Assembly: GCA_951217055.1 (NCBI GenBank)
Contig: OX578285.1
Span: 55,244,024 to 55,308,023, forward strand
DNA from: Gerris lacustris
Taxonomy: Eukaryota; Arthropoda; Insecta; Hemiptera; Gerridae
Reading direction: 5' to 3'
DNA length: 64,000 nucleotides
Numbering within the stretch: the stretch's first letter is position 1; every line of letters starts with the position of its first letter. This document shows positions 11,541 to 21,119 of this stretch, one piece after another. A model generated the notes under the pieces. It saw nothing but the letters and a program-made list of their open reading frames with translations, ran no database searches and was not told the DNA's origin. A program made the translations under genes and the position numbers.

Positions 11541-12203
11541 AGGGTCCGTAGGCAAAACCGAGGAACCTTATATTTTCCTGCATGTGTCTGTCCGTCCGTC
11601 CTTTCGCCTGCTCTCACGGCTACACCTTTTTGATTCCTTTTTAGAAATTTGGCATGTATGTGTCTTGTACCTACCCACATATATTAAAAATATAGAGACT
11701 TAAAAAAAATATTTTTAAATAAGAATTAGGGTAAAAAAAACTTAAGGGTTAACATTTTTTTATTTTTTTTCGACACCGTGAGGGGTATCATATGAAAGGG
11801 TACGTCGAGCTGATTACAAAAATATATAATTCTTATTTTATAACTTTGATAGGGCGAGCGTAGGCAACGTGTCCCCTCCCCCCTCTATCTCGCTTATGTG
11901 AAGTGCAAAAAAATCTGAAAAAATTCCTGAACATTCTTCGACCAAAAGTAAAGATGTCACTTTAAAAAATATTGTTTTATTTTTTATTGACAAAATACGT
12001 TTTTTTTTTATAACTATGGTCTTTTCGATGTATTTATACGGTTTTAGTCCGGTTCAGTGGCAAAAAAATACTTTATCAGAAGTTTGTTTATGTGTTTTGA
12101 GAATATCAGACCCATAGGATAGTTCAAAGTAAGCTTTTTAGCATTTTAAAAAACACCATCAATAGGGTACTACTTAAACTATACAGGGTTGCCTACGGAC
12201 CCT
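11541..12203. mobile_element. TIR element, 663 bp (AGGGTCCGTAGGCAA ends)
   Basis: The start AGGGTCCGTAGGCAAAACC is inverted at the end as GGGTTGCCTACGGACCCT. The interior has the CTGTCCGTCCGTC motif and poly-A/T blocks but no transposase. A repeat of this general kind is common in insect genomes. It lies in the exon H-I intron. A degenerate relative may sit at 49440-49760. Confidence 0.75.
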
Positions 12204-12501
12204 CGCTGTGTGCTGACTAGCACACACTTAACCTGTTTATTTCATTGCTACCCTCTGTGCAAAGATGCAGTTGTTTTTGTTGTTGCTGTTGGTTCCAGGT
12301 CTGTTGCATTTTACAGTCAATTATGATTTATCGCAAATATGTCTGCAAGAAAAAAATAATTGTTAAATCAGTTTTTTTTAATAAAAAATGGAAATTTCTA
12401 TGTAGCTATAACATTTTACAGTTCATCTGTACGGTGAATTTTGACTGAATTATTAATTAAAATTTAATTTTACTCACTTATTTTTATTTTGTCTACTATA
12501 G

Positions 12502-12660
12502 ATGGAAGCAGTGGGAGTAGTACTAGTAGCTCTAGTGGTTCTGGTGAAATCGGACAATCTATTAGTGCTAGTGAAGATGACTTACAACCACCCCAGCCTG
12601 CTGAATCCCAGCCAAATCAACCTAAACAGGACATTGAAATGTCCACTTCTTCAACTGATG
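12502..12660 (+). CDS. Tpr: TPR exon I, Ser/Gly then acidic/Pro-rich
   Basis: After GTCTACTATAG the exon encodes DGSSGSSTSSSSGSGEIG, QSISASEDDLQPPQPAE and QDIEMSTSSTDG, in phase 1 on both sides with a GTAACA donor. It is low in complexity and poorly conserved in sequence but phase-compatible with exons H and J. The 3.3-kb intron after it carries a Tigger-like MITE and a LINE tail. Confidence 0.88.
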
Positions 12661-13227
12661 GTAACAACTTATTCACTTATACTCTTTTGCGTTTATTACC
12701 GGTTATGTAGAATTTTATTGGTTGAATATATGGAAGAACGCAGCACTTTTTTAGGATCTTGTTTTTATGGCCAAGATATCGGAATTGAGATATGGACTCA
12801 ACCATATAAATATGGTATAAATGTTCAGTGGTTATTGATCATGATCAGGGCACCTTATATGTTGTCTTTACAGAATAATCTTCTTGATAAGCCAAGCAAT
12901 CTTTTGATCAAAAGATCTTATGATTAAAATGATTTTTAGGCTTTCCAACCTTTGAGCTTTATTTGAGAGTGTTGTTTTGGTCTTCAACAGAATATTATAA
13001 ATCTAACTCAAGTTCTCTCATAATCAGTACTAATAATGGCCTGATAAAGATAAACATTTAACTTGTTATTTGTTAAATAAACGTGTTAATTACTAATATT
13101 TAGCACGTTTAATAAATTTGATTACTTTTACATCTCTTCTACTACTTACTGAATTTACAGATTGTGTATTTTAAATTGAGAAGATATCTAAATAGTGGAC
13201 AAAATTTAAGAGGTGTCAACTAAAATA

Positions 13228-13330
13228 GCATATAAGACATACTGTAACAGCATATAAGACATACTGTAACAGCATATAAGACATACTGTAACAGCATATA
13301 AGACATACTGTAACAGCATATAAAACATCA
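13228..13330. repeat. 22-bp tandem repeat, ~4.7 copies
   Basis: The unit CAGCATATAAGACATACTGTAA repeats head-to-tail almost without change; the last copy has AAAACATC. It causes a repetitive shadow ORF on the - strand, which is not a gene. Confidence 0.95.
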
Positions 13331-13753
13331 AACCGGTTCTAAATTTCTTGGCATCCTTTGTCAAGCCTATCTTTAGTAACCGAAACAATTTCTTTAGTTA
13401 TTTAAAGCTTTCTACATCTAAGTATAATTTATATACTTCCAAATACAAGAGAAAACCAAAAAGTCTGATGCCAAGATGCACTTGTCAATAAATAAAATAA
13501 ATAAATAAATAACCATTTATTGCCAGAAAATTCAAAATTATAAATAATAAAATACAGTCTTCTTATATACATAATATTAATATAAAATCAGTTTCTTTAT
13601 TCTTTTTTTTTTAACATAATTCGGCAAATCAGAATAGTTCTGTGGATTGCGCAGTCGCAAGTTGGTCTGTTTTATGACATTTTTATTTTATTTTAGAAAA
13701 AATTAAACATGGATATACTAGAACATGCATATTCCTACTTTCTTTTCCTTTAA

Positions 13754-14032
13754 TTATTTGTATAACCAGACATCTTTGTATACTTCTCCCATACGCTTCC
13801 ACTCCGTCCTTTCCAGGGCTACCCTCTGCCAGGTCTCTCCTCCACAAGATTTCCTCATTTCATCGTCCCAGCGGACCTGTGGTCTACCCTTCCTTCTTTT
13901 CTCACCCCTTGGATACCAGTTAATTAGCTTCTTCGTCCACCTTCCGTCTGTTGTTCTTGCAATGTGCCCGGCCCATTTCCACTTCCTCATAAGCATTGTC
14001 TCTCCAACATCCTCTATTCCAGTTGTAAGCAC
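13754..14032 (-). pseudogene. LINE C-terminal fragment
   Basis: The - strand reading contains KWKWAGHIARTTDGRWT, KKLINWYPRGEKRRKGRPQ and RWDDEM, the hallmark tail that follows the reverse transcriptase in many insect non-LTR retrotransposons (RTE/Jockey-like groups). The RT domain itself is absent, so this is a truncated 3' end inserted antisense in the TPR exon I-J intron. Confidence 0.85.
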
Positions 14033-14986
14033 TTGTCAATAACCAAGTTGAAATCTTTGATGAAAGGTTTATAATTAACCAATATAAATGGCATTAGTGA
14101 AAATATTTTTGAACTGGAACTTATTTATCATGACTAAAATAACTGGTTTAATCATGATTTCTTCTTTTGGTCTAATAATAGTTCAAGAATTCACGTTTCA
14201 CATAAGTTTCATCAAACACTTTATTTCTAACTCTTTAGGTCATTTTCAAGCTTTTTACACCAGATTCAAGGCAGTTACATCTCTTTATCACTAGTCCAAT
14301 ACATAATTCACATCTTAAATTATATAAAAAATTAACATATTAACATTTTTTTGCTATAGTCCTCGAGAGAATTTGAAGTTATGTTATTATATAATCTAAT
14401 GCCTAAACCGGTCAAACAGAAGGTGACCTGGAACAGCCTAAACCGGTCAAATTGTTCAATTGCAATTATTTTGTGTGATGTAGTTTCGTTATCTAACTAC
14501 TCTCTTTTAATATGAGTCGCTATCATACATTGAGTTACCACGGCCCAGACCGATTTATGACAAGTAAAATAGCTTAGCACTAATAATTGTATTGCGAAAT
14601 GTATATTATGTCATAATAAATGGTTTTTTTTATATATCATACATTGAAGAAAAACACGGTCGATGATTTTAACCCTAGAGTACTAACCATTCATAAAAAT
14701 TACGATTGTCTATTAACTAGTGTAAGTAGCTTAGCGAGTGTGAGCTATCTTAATTCTGTAAAACACAGACTTCCTAATCTTCACCAGTGCTTTATCTACA
14801 TTCTTTTCATGCCTACAAGCTTGCTTTTGCTGTGCCCGAAAATTCTTAGTGTTTTCTTTACGCCGTTTTTACTTTGATCTACAACCTATTTGTAGCTCTA
14901 TTTGCGGCATCCCCATTTGTGAAGAACAATCTAAAAAAAATGGTTAACTAACATTTCTTTCAATATTATATTGTACAAAAATAATA

Positions 14987-15389
14987 CAGTAGAACCTCGA
15001 TAAGAAGTGTCTCAAGTGGATTGGGAAAAGTCTTGTTATCGAGGTGCTCTTTTTGTTGAGGGTCGTGTATTCAAGGTTATTTTGGCTATCAGTTGTGTTA
15101 TCAAGGTTAATGGGCAGGGTTTTCAAGTCTAGACTTGTTCATGGTCGATCCATTCCTGTGTAGAGTCGCGTTATAGAGGTTGAATTCTCAAAACGACTTG
15201 TTATAGAGGTTCTGAGTTACGTTTTGAATTGGAAAAAATCTGTTTTATTGAGGTTGTTTGGATAATAATAGTCGCGTTATAGAGGTTAATTTAACATTAT
15301 GTGTTATGGCAATCTCAAGGGGATTCGAAAATTGCACTTGTAATTGAGGTTGTCATGTTATTGGGGGTCGTGTAAGCAAGGTTCTACTG
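14987..15389. mobile_element. Tigger/pogo-like MITE, 403 bp
   Basis: The TIRs CAGTAGAACCT...AGGTTCTACTG are flanked by TA on both sides (14985-14986 and 15390-15391), the signature of pogo/Tigger-type Tc1/mariner elements. The interior repeats phrases such as GTCGCGTTATAGAGGTT and GTTAT(C/A)AAGGTT. No transposase ORF. Confidence 0.88.
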
Positions 15390-15973
15390 TACCAATTTTA
15401 AATATATTATTTAAATAAATAAATCTAGCAATACTCCAATGTTGTTTTTAAATTCTTACATTTCATTGACACTCAAACTATACTAGTTGATTTTGTATTC
15501 TTCATATTATGTGATACTAATTTTTATGGCTAATGCTATGCTATCATTAAAAAAAAATAAAATAAAAATAAAACAAGACAATTGAAAAGTAATAACAAAA
15601 CACTCCATACAATCCTTGTAAAAACTACAAAGGTTAGTGTTAAGTGCCAACCAAGTATGGTTAGTATTCTAGGGTTAAGTTTTAGCTGTTATAATTACGC
15701 CTGTGAACACAGTGAATTTAAAACTTTAGTTTGTCAGTATTAGCATTAACATAGCTTATCTCCAGGTTCTAAGCTTGAAAATGACCCAAAGGGGTTGAAA
15801 TATAACATTTTATGGAACTTGTGTGGAATGAGAATTCTTGAACTATTATATAATACCCAATAGACCAAAAGGAGAAATCCTGAGTTTTTTTTTCTAAAAA
15901 AAAATTGATAATGCTTTTATTTTTTACATTAAAATGTTAGTTTTAATTGATATTTTGATTATTTTCTATACAG

Positions 15974-16219
15974 GTGTTACTAGCGAAGGAGAGAAGACAC
16001 GATCAGGATTGGAAGGAGTTGAAGAGGAAGGTAGAGAAGCTGAAGCAGGACCTAGTGCTCCACGTGGATCAGCACGTGCCAGCTCACAGGCTGCTAAACG
16101 CTCCGTCAGAGTAACAGCTAGGCGAGCACCTCCTCAGCCTATAGTGTGGGAGAAACTCAACGTTTCTACTTCAGGCACTACTCCTACTACACAGACTGTA
16201 ACCATGCTTCCTTTCAGAG
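15974..16219 (+). CDS. Tpr: TPR exon J, RR-rich tail
   Basis: The acceptor is TTTTCTATACAG and the donor GTAATT. It encodes 82 residues in phase 1, first acidic (GLEGVEEEGREAEAG), then basic (SARASSQAAKRSVRVTARR), then APPQPIVWEKLNVS and Thr-rich sequence ending MLPFRG. The KRSVRVTARR segment fits the basic, Arg-rich end of TPR that precedes the RGxGR tail. Confidence 0.9.
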
Positions 16220-16296
16220 GTAATTTTCCTCTTGTTAGAGTACGTATTATTACAGTAAATGTTAAAAATTAAAATGTAAATGTTAAAGATAATTGT

Positions 16297-16537
16297 AATT
16301 TAAATCAAATTATAATTATTATTAACTATGGGAAACAGACAGAGAAAAATAGACTCCAGCGCGGGGATTCGGGTCAAGGTATCATTAACGTCAGAGAAAT
16401 TCATTCTCCTGCGTAGCTTAGTTGGTTAGAGCACTATACTGGAAATATAGAGGCCGGTGGTTCATATCCCCGCGCTGGAGTCTATTTTTCTCTGTCTGTT
16501 TCCCGTAGTTAATAATAATTATAATTTGATTTAAATT
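16297..16537. mobile_element. Head-to-head pair of tRNA-SINE 3' parts (72-bp inverted arms)
   Basis: Arms 16297-16368 and 16466-16537 are reverse complements with one or two mismatches. The right arm is the tail that follows the tRNA-like sequence at 16406-16480; the left arm is an inverted copy of the same tail plus the end of its tRNA part (GCGCGGGGATT). The simplest reading is two SINE copies inverted to each other, the left one truncated. Confidence 0.85.
16406..16480 (+). other. tRNA-like SINE head, not a functional tRNA gene
   Basis: A box TAGCTTAGTTGG (16414-16425) and B box GGTTCATATCC (16459-16469) are both present. The ends CTCCTGCG and CGCTGGAG pair at 7 of 8 positions, and the anticodon stem CTATA/TATAG encloses a 7-base loop with GGA in the anticodon position. 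The T stem is mispaired (GGTGG against CCCCG), and the sequence runs straight into the SINE tail, so it is a tRNA-derived SINE promoter. Confidence 0.75.
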
Positions 16538-17675
16538 AAAATTTAATCGTTCCGTAGTATGAATACTACCAAAATCGTAAAATATGAAGATAATTGTAGA
16601 AAAGAGCCGTGTAGTGAGGGAATAGGACTAATCCTTAACCCTTACACCCCGGCCTACTCCATTTAATAAACTACTATAAAATGTATCACTTCACAACTCA
16701 AAAACTTCCACTTTTTCCAGTTGAAATGTTGCATGCATGTTTCAATAGAACATTAGAGAATTCAAGTAAAGTTTTATTTAAATCGATACGTTAAAACGTC
16801 TGATATTGGTGAAAACATTGTTTCGCTTAATATTTTTAACTATCTTTATCACTTCATAGCGGTGTCGCTGTTGGTGTTACTAAAAAAAAAATTATATGTA
16901 AAAAATGTTTGTCTCATCGAACATGATGATGATTGGTAATGTTACTTTTTATTAGCTTGCTTTCTTGTTTGTTTGTTTGTTTATTTGTTTGTCCAGTGCA
17001 AATCTTACAATCGACTTTTAACTAACATCCCGAGTAGCTAGACATTTGAAACTTGTAGAATAGCTCAGAACACGATGACAATGCATTATTTTAATACTTT
17101 TAGCCATCTTTCAGCAGAATTTAATTCGTTTTCAGCAATTTTGCTGTATGGAAAGTTAGTTCGGAAATAACTCGCAAGTTTTTTTTTTTTTTTTACTTGA
17201 CCTATATTTACGATCTTCATTTTGACGGGTTTCAAATTATTATTTTTTATTTAGTCAACAGAAAATTTAAAAACGTAGTATATAAAAGTTCTTTTTATCT
17301 TGTAATTTTACATTATTTGAAGCTCATGTTTACGTGAGCATTAGGCATGAACTCTGATGGATTGAGCACATTACCTTCGACACGACCTGACATGGTACGA
17401 CATTGTCGGTTGACATAGTGTGGACGCGGCTTTAGACGGATAACGCTGTCTAACCAACTTAGCCTGAGTATTAGTAAAAGGAACATTTATATCAAATTTC
17501 AACTAAATCGGTCAAATTTTATTCAAGTTATCGTCGGATACCTTTAACGTTACTGACAGACAGACAGACAGGATGCATAATTTGTTAAATTTAAGAAGCT
17601 TGCATATGCTGGCGTCAATTAAGATAAAATTATTTTTGAGTCCAATGTACTTTGGGACAAAGGAATATCACACTT

Positions 17676-17852
17676 CTCTTTTTATAAGAGGGGTAACAGT
17701 CTAAAGAAGAACATTCCGTACACCTTCTTTAGATTATTACTCCTACCTTTTTTTATAAGGGGAGTAACAGTCTACAGTCTAAAGAAGAACATTCCGTACA
17801 CCTTCTATAGATTATTACTCCCACCCTTTTTTTTATAAGGGGAGTAACAATC
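17676..17852. repeat. Hairpin-forming tandem repeat, array 2
   Basis: About 2.6 units of the same ~63-70-bp repeat as at 10296-10462: TTATAAGGGGAGTAACAGTC, AAGAAGAACATTCCGTACACC, TTCTTTAGATTATTACTCC. One unit has a short internal duplication (CAGTCTACAGTCTA). It lies in the intron before the last TPR exon. Confidence 0.85.
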
Positions 17853-17920
17853 GTAAGAAATGCCTTACTTACAAGTACAAATTTGTTATGTGTAAAACCT
17901 TTTTATTATTGAGTCTCCTT

Positions 17921-18115
17921 TCAAAGTGAATTGGAAATGCCATCTGCGTCTAAGAGTGTCTCTCTCTCTCCCAGGCTATTTAGATTATATTTATTACATA
18001 GACTTGCAATTCTCCTTAAAAAAATGTCATGATTTCTTTCATATTGTCTGTATAAGTGCACTTCTCCTAAACTGCCCAAGGCTATAAAAATTCCTTCAAA
18101 ATTCACTTTCACCAA
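17921..18115 (-). pseudogene. Possible LINE tail fragment
   Basis: The - strand reading includes NLNSLGERETLLDADGI, which resembles the LxSLxxRRxLLD segment found near the end of Jockey/CR1-type ORF2. It is short and isolated, so the call is tentative. Confidence 0.3.
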
Positions 18116-18608
18116 ATCATTATCGTTTGGATAAATGTTCCTTTATGTTTTCATCCTTGCATTTTTAAACTCTAAATATTCTTTTCTAGAATTGGACCCT
18201 TTATCATTTTTGTAAAATATTTTGTTTTATTTTGGTCTATGTAGGGTCTATTTGTTTTGATATAATAAAAAAAAAAACTTATATCTTTAAAAGAAACTAA
18301 TTTCTTCCACCTATTTAAGTATGAATATTCCAATTTTTTTTCTCAAATGTCAAAATTCTTTCCTCTTAAGGCCACATTGCACTATGTGATTTTTGTCACA
18401 CACTTTTCCCTGTTACGCTATGATTTTTTATTTAATTAGTCATACAGAAAATCATATCCTCAGTCACAAGGTATAGGAACCAAACTAATTTCTATTTGGA
18501 TTTTTCGTTATTTATCAAAATAAGTAGGGTTTTTTTAGGCTAATTTTACAAAGTAAAGGTTATACTTCACTTGTTGTTTTTACTTAATGTTTATTTATAT
18601 TATTTTAG

Positions 18609-18775
18609 GAGTAGCAAGAGGAAGAGGTATGGGTCGAGGTGGTGCACCGCCAGGAGAAGCTGTGCCAGGACAACCAGGTCAATCTCCAAGACCACCTGCG
18701 CCATTTGTACGAGGCAACAGAGCCCGGCGTTCTGCCCGCACACCTTTTCATTTCAACAATCAAAACCGTTTCTGA
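18609..18775 (+). CDS. Tpr: TPR last exon, RG-rich C terminus and stop
   Basis: After TATATTATTTTAG the exon encodes VARGRGMGRGGAPPGE, then a Pro-rich stretch, then VRGNRARRSARTPFHF and NNQNRF, ending at TGA 18773-18775. The RGRG/GRGG pattern matches the Arg-Gly tail of TPR. The stop is UGA followed by C, the leakiest of the stop contexts, and 28 more codons are open in frame up to a TAA at 18860-18862 (see findings). An alternative acceptor-like site (CTCCACTTAG) lies just after the stop. Confidence 0.92.
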
Positions 18776-19100
18776 CTCTACCCTCCACTTAGGTGTTACG
18801 TGACACCTCATCATCGTGCTGAAAGTACTGATCAACCACCTCCGACTCCACCACCTGAGTAAAAATCAAATTTGGACACCTAATAAAAGAAGCAAAACAT
18901 CAAAAGAGACATATATAAAATATAAAGCTTAACAGCATTCTTAGATAATACTTAAATGCATAATTGATCGTACAATATGATTAATAATCTTGGATTTGGC
19001 TTAACAGTAAATATTGTTCCTTATTAATTCCAATAAATTAATAATCAGTCTTAAAAAAAAACTTTTTTCCTGCATAATACAAGATGATTATTATAGTTGT
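18776..19100 (+). promoter_or_regulatory. TPR 3' UTR with poly(A) signals
   Basis: After the stop codon the sequence becomes AT-rich. Canonical AATAAA hexamers occur at 18882-18887 and 19032-19037, with further A-rich candidates near 19160. The first lies ~110 bases after the annotated stop, a normal distance. Which one is used cannot be told without transcript data. Confidence 0.55.
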
Positions 19101-19850
19101 GACTCCCTTTTAATTTGATTATTAACTAGTTTATTTATAGCCTTTAGCGTGTCAACATGAAAAAATAAAATTTAATATTTTAATTTTTAAATATAAATCC
19201 TTATCAAGCTGTAGATACAATTTAAAAATTTATGCTTTTGAAACTAATCTCACAATGACAGGATATTCTTTTACACATAAAAGAAGAAGAAACAGTCTCT
19301 CCTCGTAAAATATTTGTATAATTCAAACCGGCTTTCGGCCTCTATAAGGCCATCTTTAGTGCCTAAACAAACAGTAATCGAACACTAATTAAAATTTCAA
19401 GAAGAAAACCGAGACAAAATACAAAATAACTACGAAACAATAGTCATGGCAAATAAAAACCAAAAGAAAAACAAAACAATAAAATAAAGAAAATACACAG
19501 AAATAAAAAGCTAAACGGTCTAACAATAAGATAAACTAACATCACAGTAACTAAGTTAAGAATATGTCACCAATAAAATTAAACATTATAAAAATAAATG
19601 ATAACAATAAATAAAAGATTGAACAACAAATAAATAACGTGTTATAAAAAATAGACTAAAACAGAGAGTAAAGAAAAATTAACTAAGAGAAAAGATCCTA
19701 CCGAAAAAGCTGGAAAAGTAAATCAACTAGAAAGGCTCATAGGGATGGGTGAGTCATGCGAAGCCAGAAGCTGGCACAAGACTGATCCGTGTTCTGGCTC
19801 CGGCCATGACCTTCAGAAGAGATGACGCGTCACCCCTCTCATTGACGTTC
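19101..19850. other. Gene-free stretch with an AACCGGCTTTCGGCC repeat relic
   Basis: AT-rich sequence after TPR. Around 19326-19365 the text AACCGGCTTTCGGCCTCTATAAGGCCATCTTTAGTGCC resembles a motif common in dispersed insect repeats; A-rich sequence follows. No ORF or RNA gene was recognised. Confidence 0.5.
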
Positions 19851-19916
19851 CATCTCTGTCTTCTTCAATTCACAAATACTGAAAACAACATTTGTGAATT
19901 GAAGAAGACAGAGATG
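19851..19916. repeat. Perfect 27-bp inverted repeat with 12-base loop
   Basis: Arm 19851-19877 is the exact reverse complement of 19890-19916; the loop is ACTGAAAACAAC. The right arm lies inside the coiled-coil-coding segment (it encodes the ...CELKKTEM part), so the left arm looks like an inverted copy of exon sequence. Confidence 0.95.
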
Positions 19917-20033
19917 CAACTTCGAAATTCCACAACTCAACTAGAGATAAGAGTTTCAACTAGTCGTGCAGCTGAAGCTGAGATTGCAGCTCAGAGAGAA
20001 GAAGAATTACAAGCTAAGGCTGCTCTTCAACAG
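19890..20033 (+). CDS. Orphan coiled-coil exon-like segment
   Basis: An open + frame encodes CELKKTEMQLRNSTTQLEI, RVSTSRAAEAEIAAQ and REEELQAKAALQQ, then a CAG|GTAATT donor. The charge and Leu pattern is that of a coiled coil, and codon content looks like host coding sequence rather than transposon. The 5' boundary is unclear: no good acceptor precedes it and the hairpin overlaps its start. I do not recognise the protein. It may be one exon of a gene whose other exons I could not find, a duplicated exon, or a retroposed fragment. The next ~5 kb is LINE and gypsy DNA. Confidence 0.45.
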
Positions 20034-20128
20034 GTAATTAAAATATATGAAATAAAGGCTTATGGGATATTATTTGGTTCTGTAAATGTGAAGTCTATGT
20101 TCCTTACATTGGTAATTACCTTATAGAA

Positions 20129-21045
20129 GTTTTTTTTTTTTTTAAACCGGGGGGAAATCTTAATCCCAGAGAAATAGACCACCAGATGGGTCCTTTGAAC
20201 AAACCCGGGTTGCAGAAGGTTTTCCCTCTATTAATCCATAGACCCTCTACTCCTTCAACATTCTGATGCCTTGGCAAAATGCTATCATCTTGTTGATGGT
20301 TATTTTTCTTAGCTCCCTGACAGGAACGGTTGCCTCGCCGAAGATCAGCCATCTATGATTAGCAGCCCGGGGCAGCGGCTAATAATAGTCTGAGCACATG
20401 CAAGGATAGCATATATCTGAAACACTGTAGCATGTTTTCCTAGACTTATACTCTCCTCATAGCTAGGGTCTTTACAGTAGATCCCAGCTCCTGACAACTT
20501 CTCTATTCGTGATCCGTCCGTGTACCACACGTCTTTTCCCATAATAGAAATATTCGTCCTGTTTTCCTCCCAATCCAGTATCGAGGGGAAGAAAGAACTC
20601 CAGGAGTTCCTAAATTGCCATCTTGCAATGCAATAATCTTGAATCATTAATGCCATAGGACACGTATCTATCAAAAGATCCCATGCCTTTTCATGGCCTC
20701 TGTGGCTATTGTAGCCGCACCACAGGCCGATGCAGTGAAGCCGATATGAGGCGAGCATGGCCTCGAATCGGATATACAGGTCTAGTGGGGGAAGTCCCAC
20801 CAGTACCTCCAGAGCTAGGCTTGGTGCTGTTCCCATCGCTCCTAGTATTCCAAGACACACTGTCCTCTGAAGATACTCTGGTTGCTTCTTAGTAGTGCTC
20901 AGTAATACTTTCGGCCACCAGATGACACAGGCATATGATAAAATTGGTTTGACTTTGGCCGTGTATATCCAGTGTATTACTTTAGGCTTAAGATCCCATG
21001 AGGGGCCTATAGCTCTCCTACACACCTAGAAAGCTGAACCTAGAA
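20129..21045 (-). pseudogene. R1-type LINE, 3' half (RT thumb, RNase H, poly(A))
   Basis: Reading on the - strand: CRRAIGPSWDLKPKVIHWIY, AKVKPILSYACVIWW, LEVLVGLPPLDLYI, then an RNase H start VWYTDGSRIEKLSGAGIY and SLGKHATVFQ-IYAILAC. The order RT then RNase H puts it in the R1/I/LOA-like LINEs. The ORF stops at 20345 within RNase H and a short tail follows to a poly(A) (poly T on + at about 20129-20143). Its upstream half is at 24782-25065, separated by the gypsy insertion. Confidence 0.88.
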
Positions 21046-21119
21046 TGACACGAATGACAGATAATGAAAAAAACAATAACATTAAAGAAGTAGGTACTTT
21101 CAAGAAAAGGTTTATATCA
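21046..21119 (-). repeat. 3' LTR of the minus-strand gypsy element
   Basis: A 74-bp sequence, reading TGATATAAACCTTTTC...GTCA on the - strand. It matches 24709-24781. Its first three bases, TGA, are the stop codon of the polyprotein that ends ...MGE. Confidence 0.75.

Larger units (their letters stand above)
1006..18775 (+). other. Tpr: TPR / Megator gene, C-terminal 11 exons (gene-level entry)
   Basis: Nucleoprotein TPR forms the filaments of the nuclear basket and acts in mRNA export, checkpoint control and heterochromatin exclusion. Eleven exons were joined by hand using GT-AG sites; every junction keeps one frame, giving ~543 C-terminal residues. Identification rests on conserved blocks of the TPR tail: VPSTPTLYVPRRVDGF followed by SPHVPSPRFTFG (exon 7), GRRVPTTPSHVSP (exon 8), a KR-rich nuclear-localisation-like stretch (exons 2-3), a long acidic run (exons 3-6) and an Arg/Gly-rich end (exon 11). 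The N-terminal coiled-coil region lies upstream of the window. Introns are filled with repeats. The family assignment is from recalled vertebrate TPR architecture, not a database search. Confidence 0.93.

Noticed and set aside
12245..12448. Cys-rich + ORF before TPR exon I
   Set aside because: Intron sequence with a TTTTTGTTGTTGCTGTT run; no splice context fitting TPR phases.
13206..13388. - strand ORF with repeated YVLYA(V) units
   Set aside because: Product of the 22-bp tandem repeat at 13228-13330.
16406..16480. Functional tRNA-Ser(GGA) gene
   Set aside because: A and B boxes and a GGA loop are present, but the T stem is mispaired, there is no poly-T stop directly after it, and it is fused to a SINE tail.
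18571..18835. Alternative frames over the last TPR exon (Ser/Arg- and Trp-rich ORFs)
   Set aside because: Shadows of the RG-rich TPR tail; splice phase selects the VARGRGMGRGG frame.
20683..20892. + strand ORF over the LINE
   Set aside because: Antisense shadow of the LINE RT/RNase H coding sequence.
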